A model generated the notes under the pieces. That model was not told where the DNA came from, did no database searches, and saw only the letters and a list, made by a program, of their open reading frames with translations. A DNA stretch of 9,125 nucleotides from an uncultured Mucilaginibacter sp. (GTDB lineage Bacteria > Bacteroidota > Bacteroidia > Sphingobacteriales > Sphingobacteriaceae): positions 1 through 9,125 of the forward strand of contig CAMLFI010000079.1 in the NCBI GenBank assembly GCA_946479225.1. Direction: 5' to 3'. The translations under genes were made by a program, and so were the position numbers. This document shows positions 1 through 6,424 of this stretch, in pieces (positions within the stretch are counted from its first letter, which is position 1; every line of letters starts with the position of its first letter).

Positions 1-54
1 ACATGGGAAAAGTTGGACTACGTAGATAAAGTTAAAGCAGCTTTCGGATTATAA
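1..54 (+). CDS. C-terminal end of an unidentified protein (5' end outside window)
   Basis: Reading from base 1, seventeen sense codons end in TAA at 52-54. They encode TWEKLDYVDKVKAAFGL, a charged, probably helical and soluble tail. An intrinsic terminator follows 21 bases after the stop, which supports this being the true end of a gene. The fragment is too short to name a family, and I do not assign a function. Confidence 0.55.
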   Translation, partial: TWEKLDYVDKVKAAFGL

Positions 55-75
55 GAAAGTTCACAATATTAATCA

Positions 76-100
76 GGGCGGCGCATAACCGCCCTTTTTT
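76..100 (+). terminator. Rho-independent terminator after the first gene
   Basis: A perfect 6-bp G+C stem (GGGCGG at 76-81, CCGCCC at 89-94) with a 7-base loop is followed at once by six T residues (95-100). It ends transcription of the gene finishing at base 54. It also means the NUDIX gene starting 26 bases later needs its own promoter or depends on readthrough. Confidence 0.9.
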
Positions 101-125
101 ATGCAGCAATAATTGGTAATAAGCT

Positions 126-686
126 ATGCGTCATCCCGAAGAGAACCCCTGGCAGATAACATCGCAACAAAATATTTATGATAATAACTGGATAAACCTT
201 ACAGAGTATAAGGTTATCAATCCAGCCGGCAATCCGGGCATTTATGGCAAGGTGCATTTTAAAAACCGCGCCACGGGCGTTGTGCCGCTTGATGCTGATG
301 GCAACACTTACCTGGTTGGCCAGTACCGCTTTCCGTTGGATGAATACAGCTGGGAGCTACCCGAGGGCGGCGCTCCGCTTAATGAAGATCCTCTGGCTGC
401 TGCCAAACGGGAATTACTGGAAGAAACAGGCCTGAAGGCTAATAACTGGACCGAGATACAACGCATGTACCTGAGCAACTCGGTGAGCGACGAGCTTTGT
501 ATTATTTACCTGGCAACAGGCTTAGCGCAGTTTGAGGCTGAGCCCGAGGACACCGAGCAATTGCAAACCCGCAAGCTGCCCTTTGATGAGGTTTACCAAA
601 TGGTGTGCGATGGCCGCATAACAGACTCGGTTACGGTGGCGGGAATTTTAAAGGTAAAACTGATGATGTTAGAAGGCAGTATTTGA
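126..686 (+). CDS. NUDIX hydrolase, ADP-ribose/NDP-sugar pyrophosphatase type
   Basis: This is a 186-residue cytosolic NUDIX enzyme. The family hydrolyses nucleoside diphosphates linked to another group, using divalent metal held by the NUDIX box. The box is complete: G81, E87, then R95-E96-L97-L98-E99-E100-T101-G102-L103, fitting GX5EX7REUXEEXGU. The preceding WELPEGG (residues 76-82) and the later SNSVSDE loop (118-124) resemble the ADP-ribose pyrophosphatase/GDP-mannose pyrophosphatase branch (NudF/NudK-like), and the length is normal for it. From memory, close relatives with NPW near the start, INPAG and GIYG are common in Bacteroidota. The exact substrate cannot be read from the sequence; ADP-ribose or a nucleotide sugar is inferred. 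The ATG at 126 is the earliest sensible start and lies just after the terminator. The PlsC-like gene follows 48 bases downstream on the same strand. Confidence 0.93.
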   Translation: MRHPEENPWQITSQQNIYDNNWINLTEYKVINPAGNPGIYGKVHFKNRATGVVPLDADGNTYLVGQYRFPLDEYSWELPEGGAPLNEDPLAAAKRELLEETGLKANNWTEIQRMYLSNSVSDELCIIYLATGLAQFEAEPEDTEQLQTRKLPFDEVYQMVCDGRITDSVTVAGILKVKLMMLEGSI

Positions 687-717
687 CCCCACAATAGCTA
701 AAATATTTATAATTTAG
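682..717 (+). promoter_or_regulatory. Possible weak promoter ahead of the acyltransferase gene
   Basis: TAATTTAG at 710-717 differs at one base from the Bacteroidota -7 element TAnnTTTG, and it lies 18 bases before the ATG at 735. A TTTG at 682-685 could be the -33 element, but the 24-base gap is longer than the usual 19-21. The acyltransferase may equally be transcribed together with the NUDIX gene. Confidence 0.25.
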
Positions 718-734
718 CAGCCGTAATTACCGCT

Positions 735-1475
735 ATGAGGAAGCTTTTAGGCTACATTTTATCGCCCATAACAATTGTACTGTTTTTTGTGGTGCTGTGC
801 GTTTTTCAGCCTGTACAGTGGTTGTGTTATAAACTGGGTGGGTACGCTGCTCACAAACGGTCGGTAGATATACTTAATTTTTGCCTTACCGCCACCATTT
901 ACGTTTTAGGCGATACGGTTAGCTACATCAACAAACAAAACCTGCCTGAAGGCCGACCCATTATATTTTTGGCCAATCACCAAAGTTTGCTGGATATACC
1001 GCCGCTGATATGGCACCTGCGCAGGTATCATGCTAAATTTATCTCCAAGATAGAGCTCACTAAAAACATCCCCTCCATATCATACAATTTAAAGGTGGGC
1101 GGCGGCGCTAATATTGACCGTAAGGACCAGCGCCAATCTATAACCGAACTAATGAAGCTGGGCGTACGCATGAAAGAAAACAACTGGTCGACGGTGATTT
1201 TCCCCGAGGGTACCCGCTCTGCGGATGGTAAGGTGCGTAAGTTCCAGTCGGCGGGGATAGCTACTATATTGAAGAAATGCCCTGATGCGCTGCTGGTGCC
1301 TATTGCCATTAACAACTCGTGGCAGGTGGTGCGCTATGGCCTTTACCCACTTAACACTTTTATAAGCGTTATCCTTGAGGTGCTTGAGCCCATTGAGCCC
1401 AACGGCGCGCCGGTTGATGAAATGGTAGCTTTGGCAGAGACACGCATTAAGGCTTATTTAGGGCAAGTTGAGTAA
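735..1475 (+). CDS. plsC: 1-acyl-sn-glycerol-3-phosphate acyltransferase (PlsC-type lysophospholipid acyltransferase)
   Basis: This 246-residue enzyme should transfer an acyl group to the sn-2 position of lysophosphatidic acid, giving phosphatidic acid for phospholipid synthesis at the inner membrane. All four family blocks are present in order. They are NHQSLLD (81-87) with the catalytic H82-X4-D87 pair, GGGANIDR (122-129) with the substrate-phosphate arginine, FPEGTR (156-161), and VPIAIN (188-193). A hydrophobic anchor spans about residues 8-30, with a second hydrophobic stretch at 46-59. Length is typical. The gene follows the NUDIX gene by 48 bases and ends 34 bases from the convergent gene on the other strand, with no obvious terminator hairpin between them. 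PlsC-like proteins can prefer lysolipids other than lysophosphatidate, so the family is firm but the exact acceptor is inferred. Confidence 0.93.
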   Translation: MRKLLGYILSPITIVLFFVVLCVFQPVQWLCYKLGGYAAHKRSVDILNFCLTATIYVLGDTVSYINKQNLPEGRPIIFLANHQSLLDIPPLIWHLRRYHAKFISKIELTKNIPSISYNLKVGGGANIDRKDQRQSITELMKLGVRMKENNWSTVIFPEGTRSADGKVRKFQSAGIATILKKCPDALLVPIAINNSWQVVRYGLYPLNTFISVILEVLEPIEPNGAPVDEMVALAETRIKAYLGQVE

Positions 1476-1509
1476 TGCGTTGCGCCGCTTGCGAGGCCGT
1501 CATATTATA

Positions 1510-3090
1510 CTACTGTTTCAGCATTTTTTGCATAATCTCTGTTGCCTTACGTAAATTTTCATTGAACTGGGCGTCTTTTGCCGCTTTAGCTCTTTGCCGT
1601 TCTAATTCTGCCTGGCGCTCCCGTTCTTCTCTTGCAGCTACCCGCTCAGCCTCGGCCCGTTTTTGTTCCGCTGCGTTAGCGGCGCGGGTAGCTTCCATTT
1701 TTCTGTCGTAAATTACAAACTGGTTTTCTTTAATAACTTTGTCGTAGATTTTTTTATAATCGTCTACACTGTCAAATTGTGCAGACAACGATTGCAGGTA
1801 GGCATTATCAAAGCTATAAACTATAAAGGGGGCCGTCCATTCTGTTGTTAAATTTACTTTAAGCAGCACTCTAACCGTTTTACCTGCAGGCGTCATATAA
1901 TAAAACTCAAAATCATCTGCTTTACTATCAAAAACATATTGCTTTGCTTTGTCGTCGTACTTTACCTTAGTTAAATACTTTTTTGTGAGCATTTTTGCAA
2001 CTTCCTCCTCAGTTCCTACATTGCGATGTGCCAATAAATCAGAGAAATTGGGGGTTGGAGCCAAAGCAAGCCGGGTATCCAGATCGGTCAACGAAGGGCT
2101 TATTTTAAAGTAAATATAATGGTTGGTGTTGCTAATTACGCATTCAATATTTTTACTGAAATAATTACTTATGTCGCGGCCCGTACCGGTTTTGGTCCAG
2201 GCTGATAGATCAAATGCCTTTTTTAGTTTACTAAACGCGATTGGATCAGGCGCGGTAAAAGTTATATTGCTAAGCAACCAAAGTTTGTTCAATTCAAAAT
2301 CTACAGTAACATTTCTGTTAAAAGAAGTGCTATAATTGGTGCTGGCAAGTTGGTTGTTTTCGTCCAGCGTATGCCCGCTAAGCTTTTTATAATAAAATGA
2401 ATAACCCAGTTTATTTACAAAATTTAGCGCTGCATTGGTAACATCTACATAGTTGCTATGTATATCAATATTGTTTATATCAAAATCCTGCGCGGCGGCT
2501 GGTAGTTGTGTGTTGCTATGTGCAACACGTTCCATTGAAATGTAATAAACTAATCCGGGCTCATCCTCGTTACTATCCAAATCTTCCATTGAACTTAAAG
2601 TAGTGAAGATGTCGCCATTTTTGTACAAGGTGTCGCTATAACCTTCGTTTATTGCTGTGAGGCTGCCAACGCCCAACATTGCTTTAATTGCGTTATAATG
2701 TTTTAGGGTTTTGACTGAAAAAGATATTTTGTTAACGATATTTGTTTTTGGAGCGGTAACGTACGCTGTTAGGCGACCGCCAAACTCAAGCGATTTTTCA
2801 ACCTCGGCGTTACCGGGATCCTTTTCGTGTGTAACAGGATTAAAACTGGGCAAAGTTTCCTCATCCAAATTGTTTAGATCGACCTTTAGTTTTTTGAATT
2901 CATCGCTTAAAATTTGTACTGCATCGTCGGCATCCTTACCCAGAAAGTCTATTCTGTTTAATACGGTTTTTGAAACCGACTTTGTAACCGTTTTTGCACC
3001 CGGCTTAGCTACCGGCTTTTTAACTTGAGCGCTTAGCTGGCTGCTAACTGCTATGCTTAACAAAACTGCAATACAAAATGTACTTTTCAT
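1510..3090 (-). CDS. Secreted protein of unknown function with three-fold internal repeat and C-terminal charged helix
   Basis: I do not recognise the family of this 526-residue protein. Residues 1-21 form a signal peptide (K2, hydrophobic core about 5-16, cleavage probably after A21 before Q22, as is common in Bacteroidota). There is no lipobox, so the protein is periplasmic or further exported. A low-complexity Lys/Pro/Thr/Val linker follows (23-43). The body appears to contain three diverged copies of one alpha/beta unit, at about 50-187, 212-331 and 357-465. Each copy has a helix near its start (DAVQILSDEF, VTNAALNFVNKLG, EEVAKMLTKKYL), then strands, then a strand-helix pair (SFSVKTLKHYNAIKAML, TFTAPDPIAFSKLKKAF, VYSFDNAYLQSLSAQF). 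Residues 466-526 are rich in Ala, Glu, Arg and Lys and should form a long helix or coiled coil. The start at 3088-3090 gives a well-formed signal peptide. Only the secretion call is strong; repeat boundaries are by eye. Confidence 0.85.
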   Translation of the reverse strand: MKSTFCIAVLLSIAVSSQLSAQVKKPVAKPGAKTVTKSVSKTVLNRIDFLGKDADDAVQILSDEFKKLKVDLNNLDEETLPSFNPVTHEKDPGNAEVEKSLEFGGRLTAYVTAPKTNIVNKISFSVKTLKHYNAIKAMLGVGSLTAINEGYSDTLYKNGDIFTTLSSMEDLDSNEDEPGLVYYISMERVAHSNTQLPAAAQDFDINNIDIHSNYVDVTNAALNFVNKLGYSFYYKKLSGHTLDENNQLASTNYSTSFNRNVTVDFELNKLWLLSNITFTAPDPIAFSKLKKAFDLSAWTKTGTGRDISNYFSKNIECVISNTNHYIYFKISPSLTDLDTRLALAPTPNFSDLLAHRNVGTEEEVAKMLTKKYLTKVKYDDKAKQYVFDSKADDFEFYYMTPAGKTVRVLLKVNLTTEWTAPFIVYSFDNAYLQSLSAQFDSVDDYKKIYDKVIKENQFVIYDRKMEATRAANAAEQKRAEAERVAAREERERQAELERQRAKAAKDAQFNENLRKATEIMQKMLKQ

Positions 3091-3192
3091 GCTTAAAAAA
3101 ATTGTATAAGGGGTTCGGTGCTTCCCTATTGCTACCTCAGCACTGAATCAGAGAGCAAATGATGCATTTACCGGTTAAAAATCAAATATAAG

Positions 3193-3223
3193 TTATTGGT
3201 AATCTATATCATATACCTAATAA
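3193..3223. repeat. Short A+T-rich inverted repeat in the divergent promoter region
   Basis: TTATTGGTA at 3193-3201 pairs with TACCTAATAA at 3214-3223, allowing one unpaired T (3218). Inside it lies a smaller palindrome, TATAT-C-ATATA (3205-3215). It could be a regulator binding site serving either flanking gene. A+T-rich sequence produces such matches by chance, so the call is weak. Confidence 0.25.
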
Positions 3224-3401
3224 TAGCTATTTTTTGATCTTAATTATACAAAACCCCGACATGTATCAACAGCATTGCAATAATGTGCGAAGATGTATTC
3301 GGTCGTTTCAATGTGTTGCACACACGCGGCGAGCGAACACTCATCCTCACCGAAACAATCCCCCTTTCGCCGATTTAATACACCTTTTCGCCCGATAACC
3401 A

Positions 3402-3432
3402 TTTCAGCGGTACAAGCGCCGTGCTACTTTCG
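3402..3432 (+). promoter_or_regulatory. Bacteroidota-type promoter immediately before the DUF1772-like gene
   Basis: TTTC (3402-3405) and TACTTTCG (3425-3432) each differ by one base from the Bacteroidota -33 (TTTG) and -7 (TAnnTTTG) elements. They are separated by 19 bases, the usual spacing. The start codon at 3437 is only four bases after the -7 element, so the transcript would begin at or within a few bases of the ATG. This placement also argues that translation starts at 3437 and not further upstream. Confidence 0.45.
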
Positions 3433-3436
3433 CGGC

Positions 3437-3910
3437 ATGACAAACATAATCCTCCTTCTGCTATTGCTGCTCACCATTACCTTAAGTTTAGGTGGCGGTT
3501 TGTACGAAACACTGGTTGTATACCCCAACTGGAAAAAAGATGTGCATCCCTCAACGCTGTTAGAAAAGCTGCACAGTTCCGGGCAAATGCGGGCCGGTAC
3601 AAGATTCTGGCCGTTAGTATCGCCGCCGCAGGTTTTACTTTCTATTGCCAACATGGTTATGGCTTACCTGCATGATGGCCCGGCAAGGGAAGTGTGGTTG
3701 ACAGCCGCTATCATCATATTTGTATCGCGGGTTATCACCTTCAGTTACTTTATACCGGTAATGCTGCGTTATATAATGAAGCCCGAAAATGTAGAGCCGA
3801 ACCGCCTGCGTACTATTGTTAAATGGTGGGTGGGGTTAAGTCCGTTACGGTTATTGCCTGAAGCTACTGCATGGGGTTTGTGCATCTATGCATTGGCGAA
3901 AATGATATAA
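3437..3910 (+). CDS. Four-helix integral membrane protein, DUF1772-like
   Basis: This 157-residue protein has four predicted membrane helices at about residues 3-25, 58-78, 87-110 and 139-154. Its layout resembles DUF1772 (anthrone-oxygenase-like) membrane proteins: a Gly-rich first helix followed by YETLVVYPNW (23-32), and a conserved-looking SPLR (135-138) ahead of the last helix. DUF1772 members are mostly uncharacterised in bacteria, so no reaction is assigned. The ATG at 3437 was chosen over an upstream in-frame ATG at 3293. The intervening 48 codons are rich in Ser, Pro, His and Cys, unlike the membrane protein, and a promoter lies inside them. The next gene, a small lipoprotein, begins 65 bases downstream on the same strand. 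Membrane location is firm; family membership is from memory and moderate. Confidence 0.8.
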   Translation: MTNIILLLLLLLTITLSLGGGLYETLVVYPNWKKDVHPSTLLEKLHSSGQMRAGTRFWPLVSPPQVLLSIANMVMAYLHDGPAREVWLTAAIIIFVSRVITFSYFIPVMLRYIMKPENVEPNRLRTIVKWWVGLSPLRLLPEATAWGLCIYALAKMI

Positions 3911-3975
3911 GCATAATTAAAACGTGTTGGGCTGTAATATTTAGCAGCTATGTGCAACTAACTACAAAAAACATT

Positions 3976-4170
3976 ATGAAAGCATTAGTATTGTTTATTA
4001 TGTTATCCCTTGCGTTAACTGCCTGCGGACCGCAATCATCGCCCGAGGGCAGAATGACCATAAAGCTGAGTGAACTTAAACAGGAAATAGACAGCCTGAA
4101 AACTCAGAACGCCGGAATAAAGGACAGCCTGGCTAAAATAAGTACGGAACTAAAAACTTTAAAAAAATAA
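3976..4170 (+). CDS. Small coiled-coil lipoprotein
   Basis: This 64-residue lipoprotein precursor has a short hydrophobic signal (3-14) ending in the lipobox LTAC, so C17 is the lipidated residue and the mature protein is 48 residues. After a short linker (GPQSSPEGR) the rest is one regular coiled coil. L31, L34, I38, L41, N45, I48, L52, I55, L59 and L62 fall at strict 3-4 spacing, with one central Asn as in many oligomeric coiled coils. It ends with two lysines. Residues after the cysteine lack the acidic cluster or K-D/E pattern of Bacteroidota surface-lipoprotein export signals, so a periplasm-facing position is inferred. The design recalls enterobacterial Lpp in miniature, but homology is not claimed. 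An in-frame ATG at 3871 lies inside the previous gene and would bury the signal peptide, so 3976 was chosen. A terminator hairpin begins 6 bases after the stop. Confidence 0.85.
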   Translation: MKALVLFIMLSLALTACGPQSSPEGRMTIKLSELKQEIDSLKTQNAGIKDSLAKISTELKTLKK

Positions 4171-4175
4171 ACAAA

Positions 4176-4215
4176 AAAGCGTTTGTGCTGAATACTCATT
4201 CAACACAAACGCTTT
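4176..4215. terminator. Long bidirectional terminator hairpin between convergent genes
   Basis: AAAGCGTTTGTG (4176-4187) pairs perfectly with CACAAACGCTTT (4204-4215). After a single C-A mismatch the stem continues with TGAAT (4189-4193) against ATTCA (4198-4202), leaving the tetraloop ACTC. Read on the - strand the stem is followed by six Ts and, soon after, seven more, a strong terminator for the gene at 4236-4586. On the + strand only three Ts follow, so termination of the lipoprotein transcript would be weaker. Confidence 0.92.
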
Positions 4216-4235
4216 CAGAATTTATAAGGGAAATA

Positions 4236-4586
4236 TTACCGTACCGGCCGTTGCGCGTTGTAGGCAATAATATATTCCATATCGGGTTGTGCTAAACCAA
4301 GCTCGGCAACAAAGCCGGGTTTTGTCTGGGCAATTTTGCCCTTAACCAAATAAAAAAGTTCAGCCAGTTTCTCAGGAAAAGCTTTTACAGATACGGTAGG
4401 ATAATACTGTTTTTCAAGAGCTGCCTTTTCTGCAGTAGCTACGGCGCGTAATGACCAAGCCTCATCGGGCTTAAAACCAAGTTCGGTAGCCTTATTGTCC
4501 AGATCGTACACATATACCCTGGCTTGTTGTTCAACTGTTGTTATTTTCATGTTGTTTATCTTTAAAGCATTCTGATCGATATTCAT
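4236..4586 (-). CDS. Small soluble protein of unknown function
   Basis: I do not recognise this 116-residue protein. It has no signal peptide or membrane segment, so it is probably cytosolic. The central part looks like mixed alpha/beta: a strand at about 23-28 (RVYVYD), a helix at 42-60 (EAWSLRAVATAEKAALEKQ), another at 71-87, and a C-terminal strand at 104-109 (EYIIAY). Two starts are possible, M1 at 4586 and M13 at 4550. AGGAG sits only two bases before the first ATG, which is very close for a ribosome binding site, while the second has no such sequence. The well-ordered part begins near M13. The gene faces the strong terminator at 4176-4215 and stands alone on its strand, 266 bases from the next gene upstream. 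The ORF is convincing by its composition and terminator; its function is open. Confidence 0.72.
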   Translation of the reverse strand: MNIDQNALKINNMKITTVEQQARVYVYDLDNKATELGFKPDEAWSLRAVATAEKAALEKQYYPTVSVKAFPEKLAELFYLVKGKIAQTKPGFVAELGLAQPDMEYIIAYNAQRPVR

Positions 4587-4852
4587 TTCTCCTTGCCATC
4601 AACTGATGCAGGCACCGTTTGACAAAACGCCTTAGCTTCAGGGCCGATTACATTGGCTTTAAAAACAAGATTACATTCAGTCTATTTTACCGGTATTATT
4701 TAGCAAAAGCTTAAAAATTACCGATTTGAAATTAAGAGTAACGTCTAAGAGAAGTAGTGGTATAACGACCAGATTTTTATAAAGATAGTGTTTAATGGCG
4801 TCGATCCACTATTTATATTACTACGTTAACCTATTGTGAGGAACAATGGGTA
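4587..4852. other. Non-coding spacer between the glycan operon and the small unknown gene
   Basis: This stretch should hold the end of the glycan operon transcript and the promoter of the gene at 4236-4586, both on the - strand. I find no T-tract terminator. Two weak stem possibilities exist: a short hairpin at 4830-4850 just after the operon's last stop, and a distant pairing of 4753-4760 with 4806-4813 (7 of 8 bases). No convincing -33/-7 pair was found ahead of base 4586, and there is no sign of a small gene or tRNA. Confidence 0.5.
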
Positions 4853-6424
4853 TTAAAATTTGTAAAGTACCCAGTTAGTGGTTTCGTGCACTTTTTGCAG
4901 CCTGGCGTAATTATTTACCGTTTGATATAGAACCGGAGGGTATTTTGCGTTAAGCAGTGTATAGGCCGACATTGAATTTTTAGCCGATGCGATCAGTATA
5001 TATTCGGCATAATCGCCGGGTGATTCAATTGCGCTTAGGTAACCATTTTGATAAGGCATAATAAGACTGGAAACGTTATCAGTAAAGGCAATTATTTTAT
5101 AAGCAATTGCATCATCAACCAATACGTGCGCCTTTTCGGGCAGGCCGTTGATGTAATTGGCCATCTCACGCTCTTCGTCTTCATCCGTATCAAGTTTCCT
5201 GTCAATAAACGCGGTAATAAATTTTTTTTCTTCGTCTAAAGTTGAATTCTTTAAAAAATAGTATCCTGTAAATACTTGCAAGGCCATAATTAAACCCAGC
5301 GCTGTTTTAAACACAAACTGCTGTTTAATACCGGCCCCTTTTATAATTACGCATAAAAATGCAAGTATCAAAAAAATAAGATAGTACTGGTAAGCAATAA
5401 ACGCTTTCTCGTACTTTAAATGCAAAAACTCAACAAAGGCAAAAGGGGTAAGCAAGGTAAGTATCTGGTAAACTTTATCCCTAAAAAAGAATATCATAAA
5501 CAAAATAAGGGGGCAGAACATCAACACCTTAGCCGAAATAAGCAATGAAATTTCATTCGTTTCGCCTTGCGGATTTAAAGAGGCCAGGTCATAGTTCAGG
5601 CGATCGGCTAACACCGTCCAGGTTGAATACGGGCTTTCCAAAAAGTAATCAACGTCATTAGCGTTGGTTAGGTTAAACAGCTTATAACAAATAACTGAGG
5701 CGATAGGCAGAACAAAAAGTATAAGATACAGCGCGAAGGTTTTATTGATAAGCTTACGGCGCAGCGAAGGGCTGTTGAAGCTTAATGTCATCCTGAAAAT
5801 GGATTCCTTTTCGGCCAGGTTAAGGCTATGCACGGCAATTGAGAAGATGAGCGGTATAAAAAACAGCGTGATCCAGATAAATTTATAATCGCAAAACAGC
5901 AGCAAAACAAGGCAAACACTGGCTATTGATACATGGAAAGTTGTATTAGATTGATAATATTTGAACAGGTTAGAAAAGAACAAATAAAAGAACACAAGCA
6001 CCAGGTAAATAGACTTACCCGAGCAGGCCACGTATATCATGCCGGGATGAAATAAAAACATGGCCAGTAGTAAGAACAAATAAAAATCGTCTTTCAGATT
6101 TTTTGTAACTGCGCCGGCCATTAGGTAAAAAAGGACAGCCGTACCTATAGCTGAGGCTATAACAGGCGCCAACAACGGATCGACCAAAATAAAAGCAAAA
6201 GTGGCAAAGAATGGCATAATAGGCGCGGTAAGCCCTATAACTTTTAACCTGTCGCCAACACCCTCAAATATAATACGCACCTTCTCTACATAAAAAAGCG
6301 ACTCGAGGTTGTTGTAGCCCATATCATTCAGCACATAACCGCAAATAAGATAATAAACAGCCAACAGCAATGTTATTATCAGCAACGACCGGCCTTTGCT
6401 TATTTTTATTTTACTGAACAGCAT
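4853..6424 (-). CDS. Polytopic GT-C-like membrane protein of a glycan synthesis operon
   Basis: This 523-residue inner-membrane protein has roughly nine to eleven hydrophobic helices between residues 13 and 390. A soluble C-terminal domain (about 395-523) should face outside the cytoplasm. The layout is that of GT-C fold enzymes, such as GT39/PMT-like transferases using lipid-linked sugars, with acidic residues in the first outer loop (N33-D34, E41). The soluble domain has an alternating pattern I associate with family-39-like proteins of other phyla: helix EREMANYINGLP, then AHVLVDD (432-438), SLIMPY, EYILIAS (474-480), KYPPVLY (494-500) and NWVLYKF at the very end. Its ATG lies inside the end of the upstream synthase gene with a 14-base overlap, so the two are probably translated together. 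A job in modifying, branching, starting or polymerising the same glycan is inferred. It could also be a flippase or polymerase without transferase activity. Confidence 0.72.
   Translation of the reverse strand: MLFSKIKISKGRSLLIITLLLAVYYLICGYVLNDMGYNNLESLFYVEKVRIIFEGVGDRLKVIGLTAPIMPFFATFAFILVDPLLAPVIASAIGTAVLFYLMAGAVTKNLKDDFYLFLLLAMFLFHPGMIYVACSGKSIYLVLVFFYLFFSNLFKYYQSNTTFHVSIASVCLVLLLFCDYKFIWITLFFIPLIFSIAVHSLNLAEKESIFRMTLSFNSPSLRRKLINKTFALYLILFVLPIASVICYKLFNLTNANDVDYFLESPYSTWTVLADRLNYDLASLNPQGETNEISLLISAKVLMFCPLILFMIFFFRDKVYQILTLLTPFAFVEFLHLKYEKAFIAYQYYLIFLILAFLCVIIKGAGIKQQFVFKTALGLIMALQVFTGYYFLKNSTLDEEKKFITAFIDRKLDTDEDEEREMANYINGLPEKAHVLVDDAIAYKIIAFTDNVSSLIMPYQNGYLSAIESPGDYAEYILIASAKNSMSAYTLLNAKYPPVLYQTVNNYARLQKVHETTNWVLYKF

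Larger units (their letters stand above)
3091..3436. other. 346-base non-coding gap between divergent genes
   Basis: This gap separates the secreted-protein gene (- strand) from the DUF1772-like gene (+ strand) and should hold both promoters. The part nearest the + gene contains a recognisable promoter (3402-3432). On the - side, TACAATTT just upstream of the secreted-protein start is a poor -7 candidate and I see no convincing -33. The centre (about 3175-3255) is strongly A+T rich and carries a short inverted repeat (3193-3223). An in-frame extension of the + gene back to 3293 is possible on paper but looks non-coding. I see no tRNA or known riboswitch. Confidence 0.6.

Noticed and set aside
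1475..1711. Open frame on the + strand just after the acyltransferase stop
   Set aside because: It is antisense to the Ala/Glu/Arg-rich helix of the secreted protein. Its Ala/Ser/Arg-rich composition is the mirror of that repeat-like coding sequence.
2711..3028. Open frame on the + strand opposite the start of the secreted protein
   Set aside because: It is fully antisense to a convincing gene with a signal peptide. Its translation has no recognisable features.
3293..3436. In-frame upstream extension (48 codons) of the DUF1772-like gene starting at an ATG at 3293
   Set aside because: The extension is rich in Ser, Pro, His and Cys, ends just before a natural membrane-helix start, and contains the promoter. 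The ATG at 3437 fits better.
3871..3975. Upstream in-frame start for the small lipoprotein
   Set aside because: It would overlap the previous gene and place 35 residues before a perfect lipoprotein signal peptide.
4830..4850. Hairpin just after the stop of the GT-C-like gene as an operon terminator
   Set aside because: On the transcribed strand the 8-bp stem has a mismatch and no T-tract follows, so it is not a credible intrinsic terminator.
4587..4852. Possible small RNA or tRNA in the spacer
   Set aside because: No cloverleaf, conserved T-loop or strong structure with a terminator is visible.
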